From JASBTN01 sp965228805 (GTDB taxonomy: Bacteria > Pseudomonadota > Alphaproteobacteria > Rhodobacterales > Rhodobacteraceae), in NCBI RefSeq assembly GCF_965228805.1, contig NZ_CBDDIE010000003.1:1550001-1614000 (forward strand): DNA of 64,000 nucleotides, given 5' to 3'. Position numbers and translations under genes: made by a program. The notes beneath the pieces were generated by a model. The model saw nothing but the letters and a program-made list of their open reading frames with translations. It searched no databases and had not been told where the DNA came from. Positions 16,804 through 25,061 of the stretch are shown piece after piece. The number at the start of each line of letters is the position of its first letter. The first letter of the stretch is position 1.

Positions 16804-17022
16804 GATTTCCGGCGAAATGAGGGGCACAATGGTGGATAGACGACACAGTTGCCAAACCAGTGCGAGCAAAGTTTGTCCCGCTACTCGTAAATTTGACGCC
16901 TACCCCATGCTGCGGCCAGCACTAATGGCCGTTTCTGCCGCTGCGCGGCGGCACCGGATTTTTCGCTAATGCCGCACTTTTCGTGCCGCGTGCGCACGCA
17001 GCGAGAATGTCCAAGGTACAGG

Positions 17023-17882
17023 ATGGGTTCAGTCCTGCCGCCTACTGCAGGATGTACGAAGGCCTGGTCTGGATTGGCGAACGGCAATAGCCGCCCGCCA
17101 ACGTCGTTCAGATGTCTATTCGTTCAGCGATGCTTAGCGCATCTTCCAACTCAACGCCCAGATAACGCACTGTGCTATCGACCTTGGTGTGGCCCAACAA
17201 AAGTTGCACGGCGCGAAGGTTGCCCGTCTTGCGGTAATTCTCCGCAGCTTTGGTTCGACGCATCGAGTGTGTACCGTATCCACTGGGTTCCAGGCCAATC
17301 GCTGTCACCCAGTCTCGCACAAGCCGACCATATTGACGTGTTGAGATATGCGGGCGGTCATGGAAGCGGCTCGGGAACATAAAGCGGCATCCGATCATCT
17401 CAGGTGATCTTACCCACGCAATAACTGTATCCCTCGTGTTTTCAGTCAGGTCGAACTGAACGGGTTTCTTGGTCTTACTCTGGATTATTGAAACTCGTTC
17501 ACGAACGCGGTCATCTTTGACCAAATCGGCCACGGCGAGTTTGACCAGATCACAGCCGCGCAGCTTGCTATCGATTGCAACGTTAAACAGCGCAAGGTCA
17601 CGAAGATAACCAGCAAGTTCGAGCCGGGCACGTATGGCCCACACCTGTTTTGGCAGCAGTGGACGTTTCTGCCCAATAATCCGCCCCTTGTTCCAGGCTC
17701 TGCGTTTCGGGGTTGTTGCAGGAAGTTGGACTCTTGGCATGATTTGCCCTCCGATCCTCCCTCCAAGCCCAATCATCAGCACCGCGCTGACCGGGCGAGT
17801 GTACAAGCAAGGCTGAACGCCCGTTTTGGGAAGCTGGCTAAATGGGCATCTTCTGCGCGCGCATTGGTCTGCAACGAGCCCA
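17023..17882. repeat. 860-bp recombinase element, copy A (inverted relative to copy B)
   Basis: This segment recurs in opposite orientation at 27335-28194. The two copies have equal length. The encoded proteins and alternative frames I compared are identical apart from the consequence of one substitution (17786 against 27431). The element carries a 210-residue recombinase gene, about 142 bases of leader and 85 bases of tail. Confidence 0.93.
17108..17740 (-). CDS. Small tyrosine recombinase/integrase, copy A
   Basis: This 210-residue protein is a tyrosine recombinase consisting of little more than the catalytic domain. All active residues are present: R61 (SKLRGCDL), K90 (QSKTKKP), H158 and R161 (GTHSMRR), H184 (LLLGH) and the nucleophile Y193 (VRYLGVE). 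The N-terminal arm-binding domain of phage integrases is missing. The ATG at 17740 follows a ggaggg site; the frame stays open upstream but that part is outside the usual protein. An identical gene lies at 27477-28109. Multi-copy genes of this type are known in alphaproteobacteria, mostly annotated only as integrase; their mode of movement is not established to my knowledge. Confidence 0.9.
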   Translation of the reverse strand: MPRVQLPATTPKRRAWNKGRIIGQKRPLLPKQVWAIRARLELAGYLRDLALFNVAIDSKLRGCDLVKLAVADLVKDDRVRERVSIIQSKTKKPVQFDLTENTRDTVIAWVRSPEMIGCRFMFPSRFHDRPHISTRQYGRLVRDWVTAIGLEPSGYGTHSMRRTKAAENYRKTGNLRAVQLLLGHTKVDSTVRYLGVELEDALSIAERIDI

Positions 17883-18004
17883 TTTTGACCGATGCTGCGC
17901 TCTGCAGGAATGACTGTAAGAAGCGCATCGCCGCCGCTGTCCACTTATGCTATCTGCCGATATTCCTTGACGGACAATCGTCTTTGCCCCAGACACGTCT
18001 GAGA

Positions 18005-18180
18005 TGGTTCCCCGCGCCTTGCGCCAAGGGGATGAAAAGGGAATTCGGTGCGGGCATCTTGCTCAAGTCCGGAACTGCCCCCGCAACTGTAAGCGGTAAG
18101 CAACCCGTCGACACCACTGGATCGCATGAGATCCGGGAAGGGACGGCACGCTTTGATCCGCAAGTCAGGAGACCTGCCAT
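18005..18180 (+). promoter_or_regulatory. Cobalamin riboswitch 1 (upstream of the B12 uptake operon)
   Basis: The sequence has the ordered conserved blocks of a B12 riboswitch: a ggttcc / ggtgcggg opening, the core ctgcccccgcaactgtaa, a ccactgg block, a gggaagg block, and the B12 box aagtcaggagacctgcc. It ends about 100 bases before the first gene of a B12-uptake operon, whose content supports the call. Adenosylcobalamin binding would repress the operon. No strong intrinsic terminator follows, so control is probably at translation. Confidence 0.93.
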
Positions 18181-18283
18181 CATCGAAACGTAACCAACCG
18201 GGCGGAGGGCCCCAGGAGGATGAGATGACGGATATCTTCGGGCTTGTGCACTGCGCCAACCTGCCTCCTGTATCGGGGCAGAG

Positions 18284-19003
18284 ATGGACGCATATATCTA
18301 TCTGATTTCAGCGCAATACGTCAGTCAGGCCCGGTTCCGTGACGTCGCTGATGCGCTGGTAAAGGCCGCGCCCGTCGAGGCGCGGGCCGTCAGGCTGGAG
18401 ACGTCCGGCGACGGGCTCTGGCATGCGCTGGATGATCTGACGGCGCGGCTTGCCACCCGGATCGAATTGCGGCCGATTGGCCTGCCATTCTCTCAGAGCC
18501 TTGAAAAGTGGCTGCCGAATGCCGCGGCCAGTTGGCTTGCCCGGCAGGGAGAGAACGCGCCTGAATTGTATTTTGCGACATCCCTGCAGACCGACCTGAA
18601 TGTCATTCACGCCGCCGCGAACGCAAAAGTCGCGCTAAGGCCAATTGCGCCAAAGCCGTCCGGTGAGCTTGGAAAGGGCTGGGACACCCCACCTGCGTTT
18701 CGGCATCATCTGCTCGTTTGTGCCGGGCCACGGTGTCACCTGAAGGACGCCCCAAATCTGGTCGACGCGCTCAGGGCGGAACTTGGCCGCGCGGGGCAGA
18801 GCTCGGATTGTCTGGTCACAACAACCGGTTGCCTGTTTCCCTGCAATGCGGGTCCGGTGATCGTGCACTATCCGCATGGCAATTGGTACCGTGTGGAGAC
18901 CATGGACGACATCCGGACCTTTGTGTCCGGGGCGCTGCGCGCCGGAACCATTCCCCGTTCTCTACTCATTCATCAAACAGGAGACATCCATGAACCTGCT
19001 TAA
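18284..19003 (+). CDS. (2Fe-2S) ferredoxin-like protein in B12 operon
   Basis: This 239-residue protein is the first gene behind riboswitch 1. The C-terminal half (about 140-220) is a thioredoxin-like [2Fe-2S] ferredoxin domain, with cysteines in CAGPRCHLKD and TTGCLFPCNAGP. The N-terminal 110 residues are not clearly recognisable; a distant CbiX-like (cobaltochelatase) origin is possible. CbiW-type ferredoxins of this fold occur with cobalamin genes. The start at 18284 has only a weak ribosome site. A 26-codon frame with a strong aggagga site starts at 18225 and overlaps this start, so translation may be coupled. It overlaps btuF by 14 bases. Confidence 0.72.
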   Translation: MDAYIYLISAQYVSQARFRDVADALVKAAPVEARAVRLETSGDGLWHALDDLTARLATRIELRPIGLPFSQSLEKWLPNAAASWLARQGENAPELYFATSLQTDLNVIHAAANAKVALRPIAPKPSGELGKGWDTPPAFRHHLLVCAGPRCHLKDAPNLVDALRAELGRAGQSSDCLVTTTGCLFPCNAGPVIVHYPHGNWYRVETMDDIRTFVSGALRAGTIPRSLLIHQTGDIHEPA

Positions 19004-19922
19004 ATACCTTGTGCCCTTGGGGCTTGTGGCCGCGACCGCTCAGGCTGATCCGGTGACTGTGCAAAGCTGTGGTGTGGAATACACGTTCCAAGAGGCTCCG
19101 GCACGTGCAATCACCCTGAACCAACAGGCGACCGAAGTGATGCTAGCGCTGGGGCTGGAGGGATCAATGGTCGGTACCGCCTATCTGGACGATGAGATTC
19201 CGGCCCAGTGGAAGGATGCCTTCGGCACCGTTCCAGTTCTGGCCGAGAAGTACCCAGCGGCAGAGGTTGTTCTGGCCAATGAGCCTGATTTCCTGTTTGC
19301 GGGTTTTGGCTCGGCCTTTTCCGAAGACAATCTGGGCGCGGCGCAGAAATGGCATGATCTGGGTGTTGGCACCTATCTGGTTGACGCTTCCTGCGGCGAC
19401 GCGCATCCCAAAAATGTCCCGCTGACGATTGAGCCCATCCTCAAGGATATCGGGACCATCGGGCAGATATTCTCGGTCGAAGATCGCGCAGAGGCGCTGA
19501 TCGCCGAAACCAAAGCGCGTATTGATGCAGTTCAGGCCGACCCGGCAGGCGCGGGCCGCTCGGCATTTATCTACGATAGCGGCGATGAGACGCCCTATTC
19601 GATCGGATGCTGCGGAGGTCCGGCTCTGGTTGCGAAAACTGCAGGGCTGAACAGCATCAGCGATGATGTCGAGGGCACCTGGGTCGATCTGGCCTGGGAA
19701 CGTGTTGTCGAAGCCGACCCGGATGTGATCCTGCTGATCGAAGCGGGCTGGTCGTCAGCGGCCGAAAAGCGCGCCTATATGGAAAGTGATCCGGTCCTGT
19801 CCGAACTGACCGCCGTGAAGGAAGGGCGTTTCGTGACGGTGCCGTTCTCTGAAACGCTTTTGGGGATGCGCTTTGCCGATGGTGTCGAAAACCTGAACGG
19901 ACAGCTGGCTGAGCTCGAGTAG
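18990..19922 (+). CDS. btuF: Cobalamin (corrinoid) ABC transporter substrate-binding protein
   Basis: This 310-residue periplasmic protein has a signal peptide (MNLLKYLVPLGLVAATAQA) and the two-lobe fold of the FecB/BtuF class. It has the early stretch RAITLNQQATEVMLALGLEG and the C-terminal LAWERVVEADPDVILL. The ATG at 18990 follows a caggagac site. It would capture B12 behind the outer membrane and deliver it to BtuC. The riboswitch upstream and the BtuCD genes downstream make a corrinoid more likely than a siderophore. Confidence 0.87.
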   Translation: MNLLKYLVPLGLVAATAQADPVTVQSCGVEYTFQEAPARAITLNQQATEVMLALGLEGSMVGTAYLDDEIPAQWKDAFGTVPVLAEKYPAAEVVLANEPDFLFAGFGSAFSEDNLGAAQKWHDLGVGTYLVDASCGDAHPKNVPLTIEPILKDIGTIGQIFSVEDRAEALIAETKARIDAVQADPAGAGRSAFIYDSGDETPYSIGCCGGPALVAKTAGLNSISDDVEGTWVDLAWERVVEADPDVILLIEAGWSSAAEKRAYMESDPVLSELTAVKEGRFVTVPFSETLLGMRFADGVENLNGQLAELE

Positions 19923-20930
19923 ATGCAAGCCCGGTTTCTGGTCCTGTTTCCCACGGCAATGGTCGCGATGGTGCTTGTCGCCGTTGCGGGCATTCTTTGG
20001 GGCACCGCAGATATCAGTTGGTCGGATCGCTTTGCCATCCTGATCCGCAGCGAAGGTGCCCCGCGTGGCCTGTCATTGATCGTCTGGCAATGGCGGATTC
20101 CCCGGGTGTTGGCGGTTGGGCTGATCGGGGCCGGGCTTGCTCTTGTCGGAGCGTTGATGCAAACGGCGCTGCGCAACCCGATGGCGGACCCTTACCTTAT
20201 GGGCCTGTCCTCCGGTGCCTCTGCGGCAGCGGTGGCAGCGATCATCTGGTTGCCGACATCAGTAACCGAAACGCTGGGCGTTCCGGTGATTGCCTTCGCC
20301 GGTGCCGCCGTGGCGTTCCTGATGACACTGGGCCTGTCCCAGCAACGCGGGCACCAGCTTGATCCCCTGGTTGTCATACTGGCCGGCGTGGCCGTTTCCC
20401 TGATGTTTCAGTCAGTGACGGCCTTTTTCCTCTATGTTGGTGATCCGCATGTCACCCGCAACGCTCTGGGCTGGCTCATGGGCACGGCGGCAGGCACCGA
20501 ATGGTCCGAGCTTCCGATGCTGGTTTTCTCGCTTGCAGTGATCGCGAGCCTGTTTTTGATGCGGGCGGATGCGCTGGATGCAACACTGCTGGGTGAAGAA
20601 CGCGCTCAGGCTCTGGGTATTCGAACCGGGCGTCTACGCGTGATGATATTCGTTGCCACGGTTGTCCTGACTGGACTGGCTGTTTCCGTGGCCGGGATTG
20701 TTGGCTTTATAGGTCTGATCATCCCGCACATGGCGCGGCTGCTGGTCGGTGCACGGCACAAGGTATTGTTGCCTTTGTCGATGGTTCTGGGTGCCCTTGT
20801 TCTGATTGCTGTTGATCTGCTGTGCCGGGTCCTTCTGGCACCGCAGGAACTGCCGCTTGGTGTCTTGCTGGCGTTGTTTGCAGCGCCGCCTTTCATCTTC
20901 ATTTTGCGGGGATTGCGTCGTGCCGTCTGA
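19923..20930 (+). CDS. btuC: Cobalamin ABC transporter permease
   Basis: This 335-residue inner-membrane protein belongs to the FecCD/BtuC permease family, with about ten hydrophobic segments. Typical family stretches are WQWRIPRVLAVGLIGAGLAL at about 57-76, ALRNPMADPYLMGLSSGAS at about 83-101 and GFIGLIIPHMARLLVG at about 260-275. It starts right after the btuF stop and overlaps btuD by 11 bases. It forms the channel for B12 import and is controlled by riboswitch 1. Confidence 0.92.
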   Translation: MQARFLVLFPTAMVAMVLVAVAGILWGTADISWSDRFAILIRSEGAPRGLSLIVWQWRIPRVLAVGLIGAGLALVGALMQTALRNPMADPYLMGLSSGASAAAVAAIIWLPTSVTETLGVPVIAFAGAAVAFLMTLGLSQQRGHQLDPLVVILAGVAVSLMFQSVTAFFLYVGDPHVTRNALGWLMGTAAGTEWSELPMLVFSLAVIASLFLMRADALDATLLGEERAQALGIRTGRLRVMIFVATVVLTGLAVSVAGIVGFIGLIIPHMARLLVGARHKVLLPLSMVLGALVLIAVDLLCRVLLAPQELPLGVLLALFAAPPFIFILRGLRRAV

Positions 20931-21675
20931 TCTCGCTCTGGAAATCCGCGATCTGTCGGTCGAAGTGGGCGGTCGGCCCTATGTGCGCGGCGTCTCTTTG
21001 ACCATCCCGCAGGGCGAAATCCACTGTTTGCTGGGGCCGAACGGTGCCGGCAAGACAACCGTTTTGCGCACGATCTACCGTGCCGAGCGCCCAAGCGCAG
21101 GCGAGATCATCGCAGACGGCCGCAGCATAGATGACTATGCCCATCACGAATGGGCGCGCAAAGCAGGGGCGCTGGTGCAAAGTTCGGGGCTGCTGGCCGG
21201 GCTGACCCCGGCAGACATCGTCGAAATCGGCCTGTCCGTTCTGGGCCTGAACGGGCACGAGCTGACCGGACGCAGGGATGACGCTTTGGACCTGGTCGGG
21301 TTGAGCCAAAAGCGAAACCAGCCTGCCGATCATCTGTCGGGGGGCGAACTGCAACGGTGTTACTTTGCCCAGCTGCTGGCCTGCGATCCAGAGATTTACA
21401 TTCTTGACGAGCCGACCAACCATCTTGATCTGCACTATCAACTCGTACTGCTGAACGAAGTCAGGCGGCGGGGCCGAACGGTATTGATGACACTCCACGA
21501 CCTCAATCTGGTCGCGCGGTACTGCGATCATATCCATTTGATGAATGGCGGGAAAATCGTCGATCAGGGCAAGCCGTCAAATGTTCTGACGCGCCGGAAC
21601 CTGAGGGCGCATTTTCTGGTCGACGCCTACCTCGACTCGCAGTCCCTGGTGATTAACGGCCCGGTTGCGACGTGA
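20920..21675 (+). CDS. btuD: Cobalamin ABC transporter ATP-binding protein
   Basis: This 251-residue ATPase has Walker A LGPNGAGKTT at about 36-45, signature LSGGELQRCYFAQ, Walker B IYILDEPTNHLDL and the H-loop LMTLHDLNLVARY, all typical of FecE/BtuD importers. I chose the GTG at 20920, which follows a gcgggg site and sits just before the first strand; the longer frame upstream encodes btuC sequence out of frame. It ends the btuFCD operon. The second riboswitch begins 99 bases later. Confidence 0.92.
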   Translation: MPSDLALEIRDLSVEVGGRPYVRGVSLTIPQGEIHCLLGPNGAGKTTVLRTIYRAERPSAGEIIADGRSIDDYAHHEWARKAGALVQSSGLLAGLTPADIVEIGLSVLGLNGHELTGRRDDALDLVGLSQKRNQPADHLSGGELQRCYFAQLLACDPEIYILDEPTNHLDLHYQLVLLNEVRRRGRTVLMTLHDLNLVARYCDHIHLMNGGKIVDQGKPSNVLTRRNLRAHFLVDAYLDSQSLVINGPVAT

Positions 21676-21774
21676 TCGAAATCCGACCTCCGCGCAGACC
21701 CATGTCTGTTTTGGAACCGGAATTGTCGCATGTATTTCATCGCCTAAGCGGGGCTGAACTATTCTGTGCCTGTG

Positions 21775-21946
21775 AGGTGCCGCTGTTTGATTCTGAAACA
21801 GCGGAGAATTGGGAAGCCGGTGTAATTCCGGCACTGCCCCCGCAACGGTAACGAAGGTCAGGTTCGGCAATCAGCCACTGGGAAGAGGATCCCGGGAAGG
21901 TGCCGACACCGGGCGCAAGCCCCTTCCAAGTCCGGAAACCAGCCTC
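21775..21946 (+). promoter_or_regulatory. Cobalamin riboswitch 2 (upstream of gbcAB)
   Basis: A second complete B12 riboswitch follows btuD. It has the P2-like stem around gaggtgcc and ggaagccggtg, the core ctgcccccgcaacggtaa, gccactggga, cccgggaaggtg and the B12 box aagtccggaaaccagcc. It points at gbcAB and not at a transport or cobalamin gene. No other promoter-borne gene lies between. B12 binding should lower GbcAB production. Confidence 0.92.
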
Positions 21947-22031
21947 GCAGATATGTCAAACCGCGGGTGGCGGTGGGGGCAACCGGTTCGGACGTGATCC
22001 TCGCGCGTCTCCGGACGGTTCTCCGGTGTCA

Positions 22032-22065
22032 CCTGCCCAAACAATGCCGCGGGGCGCGGCAGGAG
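22032..22065 (+). promoter_or_regulatory. Hairpin covering the gbcA ribosome site
   Basis: cctgcc at 22032-22037 can pair with ggcagg at 22058-22063, and inside it tgccgc pairs with gcggca around a short loop. The right arm contains the aggag that serves the GTG at 22074. This is a plausible translational switch for riboswitch 2: formation hides the ribosome site. Confidence 0.6.
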
Positions 22066-22073
22066 AGCCGGAA

Positions 22074-23297
22074 GTGAATACCATTCAAAACCTGTTGGCG
22101 CGCCGAAACCCGGCACATGCCCTGGAACAAGCGTTTTATACCGATCCCGGGATTTTTCAGACCGACCTTGAAACCATCCACTATCGCGACTGGCTGTTTG
22201 CTATCCCGGCCTGTGAATTGGAGAAGCCCGGCAGCTATGTCACCTATAACGTCGGCGCTTATCGCGTGATTATCGTCCGGGGAGCAGACAATCAGATCCG
22301 GGCGTTTCACAACACCTGCCGTCATCGCGGGTCGGTCATCTGCAAGGCGGCGAAAGGCCATGCCCCGAAGCTGGTCTGCCCTTATCATCAATGGACCTAT
22401 GAACTGGACGGCTCGCTGCTGTGGGCCCGCGACATGGGGCCGGATTTCGACCCCAGCCAACACGGGCTTAAGACCATGCATTGCCGTGAACTGGCCGGGC
22501 TGGTCTATATCTGTCTGGCAGATGAAGCGCCCGATTTCGACAGTTTCGCCACAATAGCGCGCCCTTATCTGGAGCCGCACGGTCTGGGCAATGCCAAGGT
22601 GGCGTTCGAAAGCTCGATCATCGAAATGGGCAACTGGAAACTGGTCTGGGAGAACAACCGGGAATGTTATCACTGCGGCGGCAATCACCCGGCGTTGTGC
22701 CGCACCTTCCCGGATGACCCAGCGATCACCGGCATCGAAGGCGGCGAAACTCCGGCCCATATGCAGGCCCATTTCGACCGGTGCGAGGCTGCAGGACTGC
22801 CATCGCAGTTCTACCTGAATAACGACGGACAGTATCGTCTGGCGCGGATGCCCCTGAAGGAAGGCGCGGAAAGCTATACCATGGACGGCAAATCCGCCGT
22901 GCGGCGCTGGCTGGGCCGGTCGCCATTCGCCGATGCCGGGGCTTTGTTGAAATTCCACTACCCGACCACCTGGAACCATTTCCTTGCGGATCACTCCATT
23001 GTCTTCCGCGTCACCCCGATCAGCCCAACGGAAACCGAGGTCACCACGAAATGGCTGGTCCACAAGGACGCGGTGGAAGGTGTCGATTATGATCTGAAAC
23101 GCCTGACCGAGGTCTGGGTTGCCACCAATGACGAAGACCGCCGGGTCGTTGAGGATAATCAGCAAGGCATCAACAGCCCCGCTTATACCCCCGGGCCATA
23201 TTCAGCGACCCAGGAATCCGGTGTGCTTCAATTCGTTGATTGGTATTGCACCACGCTGGCGGATCGTTTGGCCCCTGGCATCATGGCTGCGGAGTGA
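22074..23297 (+). CDS. gbcA: Glycine betaine monooxygenase, Rieske oxygenase subunit
   Basis: This 407-residue Rieske oxygenase matches GbcA, which with GbcB demethylates glycine betaine to dimethylglycine and formaldehyde using O2 and NADH. The [2Fe-2S] ligands are C82 and H84 (NTCRHRGS) and C102 and H105 (CPYHQWTYELDG). The iron-site region is WENNRECYHCGGNHP at about 190, and the C-terminal QGINSPAYTPGPYS is diagnostic of the GbcA group. I chose the GTG at 22074, which follows aggag by 8 bases; an in-frame extension to 21900 would lie inside the riboswitch. It is followed by gbcB after 5 bases. Control by a cobalamin riboswitch is unusual. Confidence 0.93.
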   Translation: MNTIQNLLARRNPAHALEQAFYTDPGIFQTDLETIHYRDWLFAIPACELEKPGSYVTYNVGAYRVIIVRGADNQIRAFHNTCRHRGSVICKAAKGHAPKLVCPYHQWTYELDGSLLWARDMGPDFDPSQHGLKTMHCRELAGLVYICLADEAPDFDSFATIARPYLEPHGLGNAKVAFESSIIEMGNWKLVWENNRECYHCGGNHPALCRTFPDDPAITGIEGGETPAHMQAHFDRCEAAGLPSQFYLNNDGQYRLARMPLKEGAESYTMDGKSAVRRWLGRSPFADAGALLKFHYPTTWNHFLADHSIVFRVTPISPTETEVTTKWLVHKDAVEGVDYDLKRLTEVWVATNDEDRRVVEDNQQGINSPAYTPGPYSATQESGVLQFVDWYCTTLADRLAPGIMAAE

Positions 23298-23302
23298 CGG
23301 CG

Positions 23303-24382
23303 ATGAAAGACCTCAGCTCAGCCGCCGCCATCTGGCAGGACAATGAAATGCTGGAATGCGTCTCGGTTGTCCCCGAGATGCCAAATACCGCCAGCTTTAC
23401 GTTTCGGGCTCCTTCGGGCGCCTTGTTCGCGTACCTTCCCGGACAGTTTCTGACCTTGGAAATCCCGGCTCCGGGCCAGCCGGGCGGGGTGGTGCATCGC
23501 ACCTACACGATCTCGTCCTCGCCGTCGCGGCCCAGATCGATCACGATCACGGCCAAGGCGCAGCCGGACAGTATCGGCACGCGCTGGATGCTGGACAATC
23601 TGCAGCCCGGTATGCGGATCAAGGTCATCGGGCCCGCAGGGCTGTTCACCAATGCCGAAAGCGACGCAGGTAAATACCTGTTCATTTCCGCTGGTTCGGG
23701 CATCACACCAATGATGTCGATGACGACCTGCATGTGGGACGAAGGCCGCGATCTGGACATTGTCTTCATCAACTGTGCCAAACGGCCTTCGGAAATCATC
23801 TTCCGCCAGCGATTGGAGCAGATGGCCAGCCGGACGCACGGGTTGGACCTGAAGTTTGTTGTCGAAGAACCTGACCCGTACCGCCCCTGGACCGGTTATC
23901 AGGGCCAGTTCAACCAGCTGATGCTGGGCCTGATGGCTCCCGATTACCTGGACCGCGAGGTTTATTGCTGTGGACCCGAGCCCTTTATGCAGGCGGTGCG
24001 CGATGCCCTGACCGGCCTGGGGTTTGATATGGGTCGTTACTATCAGGAGAGCTTTGGCGCGCCTGTGGAAACCGAAGCAGATCAGCCGGATCTGGACGAC
24101 GTTGTCCCGGATGATGACAGCAACGCGGAAATCCTGTTCGCCAGCTCCGGTGTAACGGCCAAAGTGGCCGAGACCGACACGGTTCTGGCCGCCGCACGGT
24201 CGGTTGGTCTGAATATCCCGTCGGGCTGTACCTTCGGTGTTTGCGGTACCTGCAAGGTTAAGAAGACTTCTGGTGAAGTTCACATGGTCCACAATGGCGG
24301 CATCTCGGAAGACGATATCGAGGCAGGCTACATTCTGGCCTGTTGTTCCAATCCAATTGGTAAGGTCGCAGTCGAAGTTTGA
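23303..24382 (+). CDS. gbcB: Glycine betaine monooxygenase, reductase subunit
   Basis: This 359-residue protein passes electrons from NAD(P)H to the Rieske oxygenase. It has an FAD-binding domain (about 15-115, with RTYTISSSPS), an NAD domain (about 120-245, with GSGITPMMSM and YCCGPEPFM) and a C-terminal plant-type [2Fe-2S] ferredoxin domain (about 270-355) with cysteines in SGCTFGVCGTCK and ACCSNP. It starts 5 bases after gbcA, so it is under riboswitch 2. It is the only reductase in the window and might also serve the two other Rieske oxygenases, which lack one. Confidence 0.93.
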   Translation: MKDLSSAAAIWQDNEMLECVSVVPEMPNTASFTFRAPSGALFAYLPGQFLTLEIPAPGQPGGVVHRTYTISSSPSRPRSITITAKAQPDSIGTRWMLDNLQPGMRIKVIGPAGLFTNAESDAGKYLFISAGSGITPMMSMTTCMWDEGRDLDIVFINCAKRPSEIIFRQRLEQMASRTHGLDLKFVVEEPDPYRPWTGYQGQFNQLMLGLMAPDYLDREVYCCGPEPFMQAVRDALTGLGFDMGRYYQESFGAPVETEADQPDLDDVVPDDDSNAEILFASSGVTAKVAETDTVLAAARSVGLNIPSGCTFGVCGTCKVKKTSGEVHMVHNGGISEDDIEAGYILACCSNPIGKVAVEV

Positions 24383-25061
24383 AAGCATGGTGAGCATCGG
24401 GACGCCCTTACCAATTTTGTTACAAATAGTTGGGAGCTTCGGCCTTCGGCTATGGCCGCGACGATTATGCTTTAGAGATAGTTACAGACATATTTTGAGA
24501 AGAGAGCCGACAGCGACTGAACGACGGCTCAGCGCTGGAAAGCGAGCATTGGCCGATTGCCAACGAAGGTTCGGTTTGTCCGCTCCACGATGGTCGATCC
24601 TAATCGCGGCGAAAGCGGGGTTTAAATTTCGAGCCTCAGACCGAATTTCAACGACCGCTCTGGCGAAGATCGCCGCGCTGCCAAATTCCCGGTGCCGCAG
24701 GTGCGAAGGTTTTCTGCGTGAGCGAAAGCGGCGTGCGCAAAAGGCGGCAAATCCCGCTTTGTCGTCGTAGAGTTGGGCTGACGCCAAGGTCCGCTTAGGG
24801 CTGCCTACGGTCATCCGTACCAGGTGCCGCGAACGGCAGCCGGGAGCCCACACCGGAAGTGTCAAAATCTTGCTGCGCGCGCTCGCAGCGCCGGTTTTTC
24901 TGCAATGGCCTAAAATTTTACGCTGCCTTGCAAAAGGGATAGCAGCCGTTGATGAATTGCGCAGCAAATCTGAAACCATGAATTGGAAAGGTGCGGACTT
25001 TAGTGAGCTTTCGCCGCAGCTGCGCCAAGGTCTGCTTTGGCTGGCGTCTCGCCTTCAGAAC
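24383..25061. other. About 680 bases without a convincing gene
   Basis: A 165-codon frame on the minus strand (24482-24979) has no ribosome site or recognisable domain and is rich in R, S and A, as expected of non-coding sequence. The stretch resembles decayed multi-copy sequence. It separates gbcAB from the phage-derived toxin and immunity genes and probably marks an old junction. Confidence 0.55.

Noticed and set aside
18225..18305. 26-codon frame before the ferredoxin-like gene as an independent gene
   Set aside because: Too short to support as a protein; kept only as a possible coupling leader in the findings.
21900..22073. N-terminal extension of GbcA
   Set aside because: It lies within riboswitch 2 and its expression platform, and a well-spaced aggag serves the GTG at 22074.
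24482..24979. 165-codon frame on the minus strand behind gbcB
   Set aside because: Composition and lack of start signals suggest non-coding, decayed sequence.
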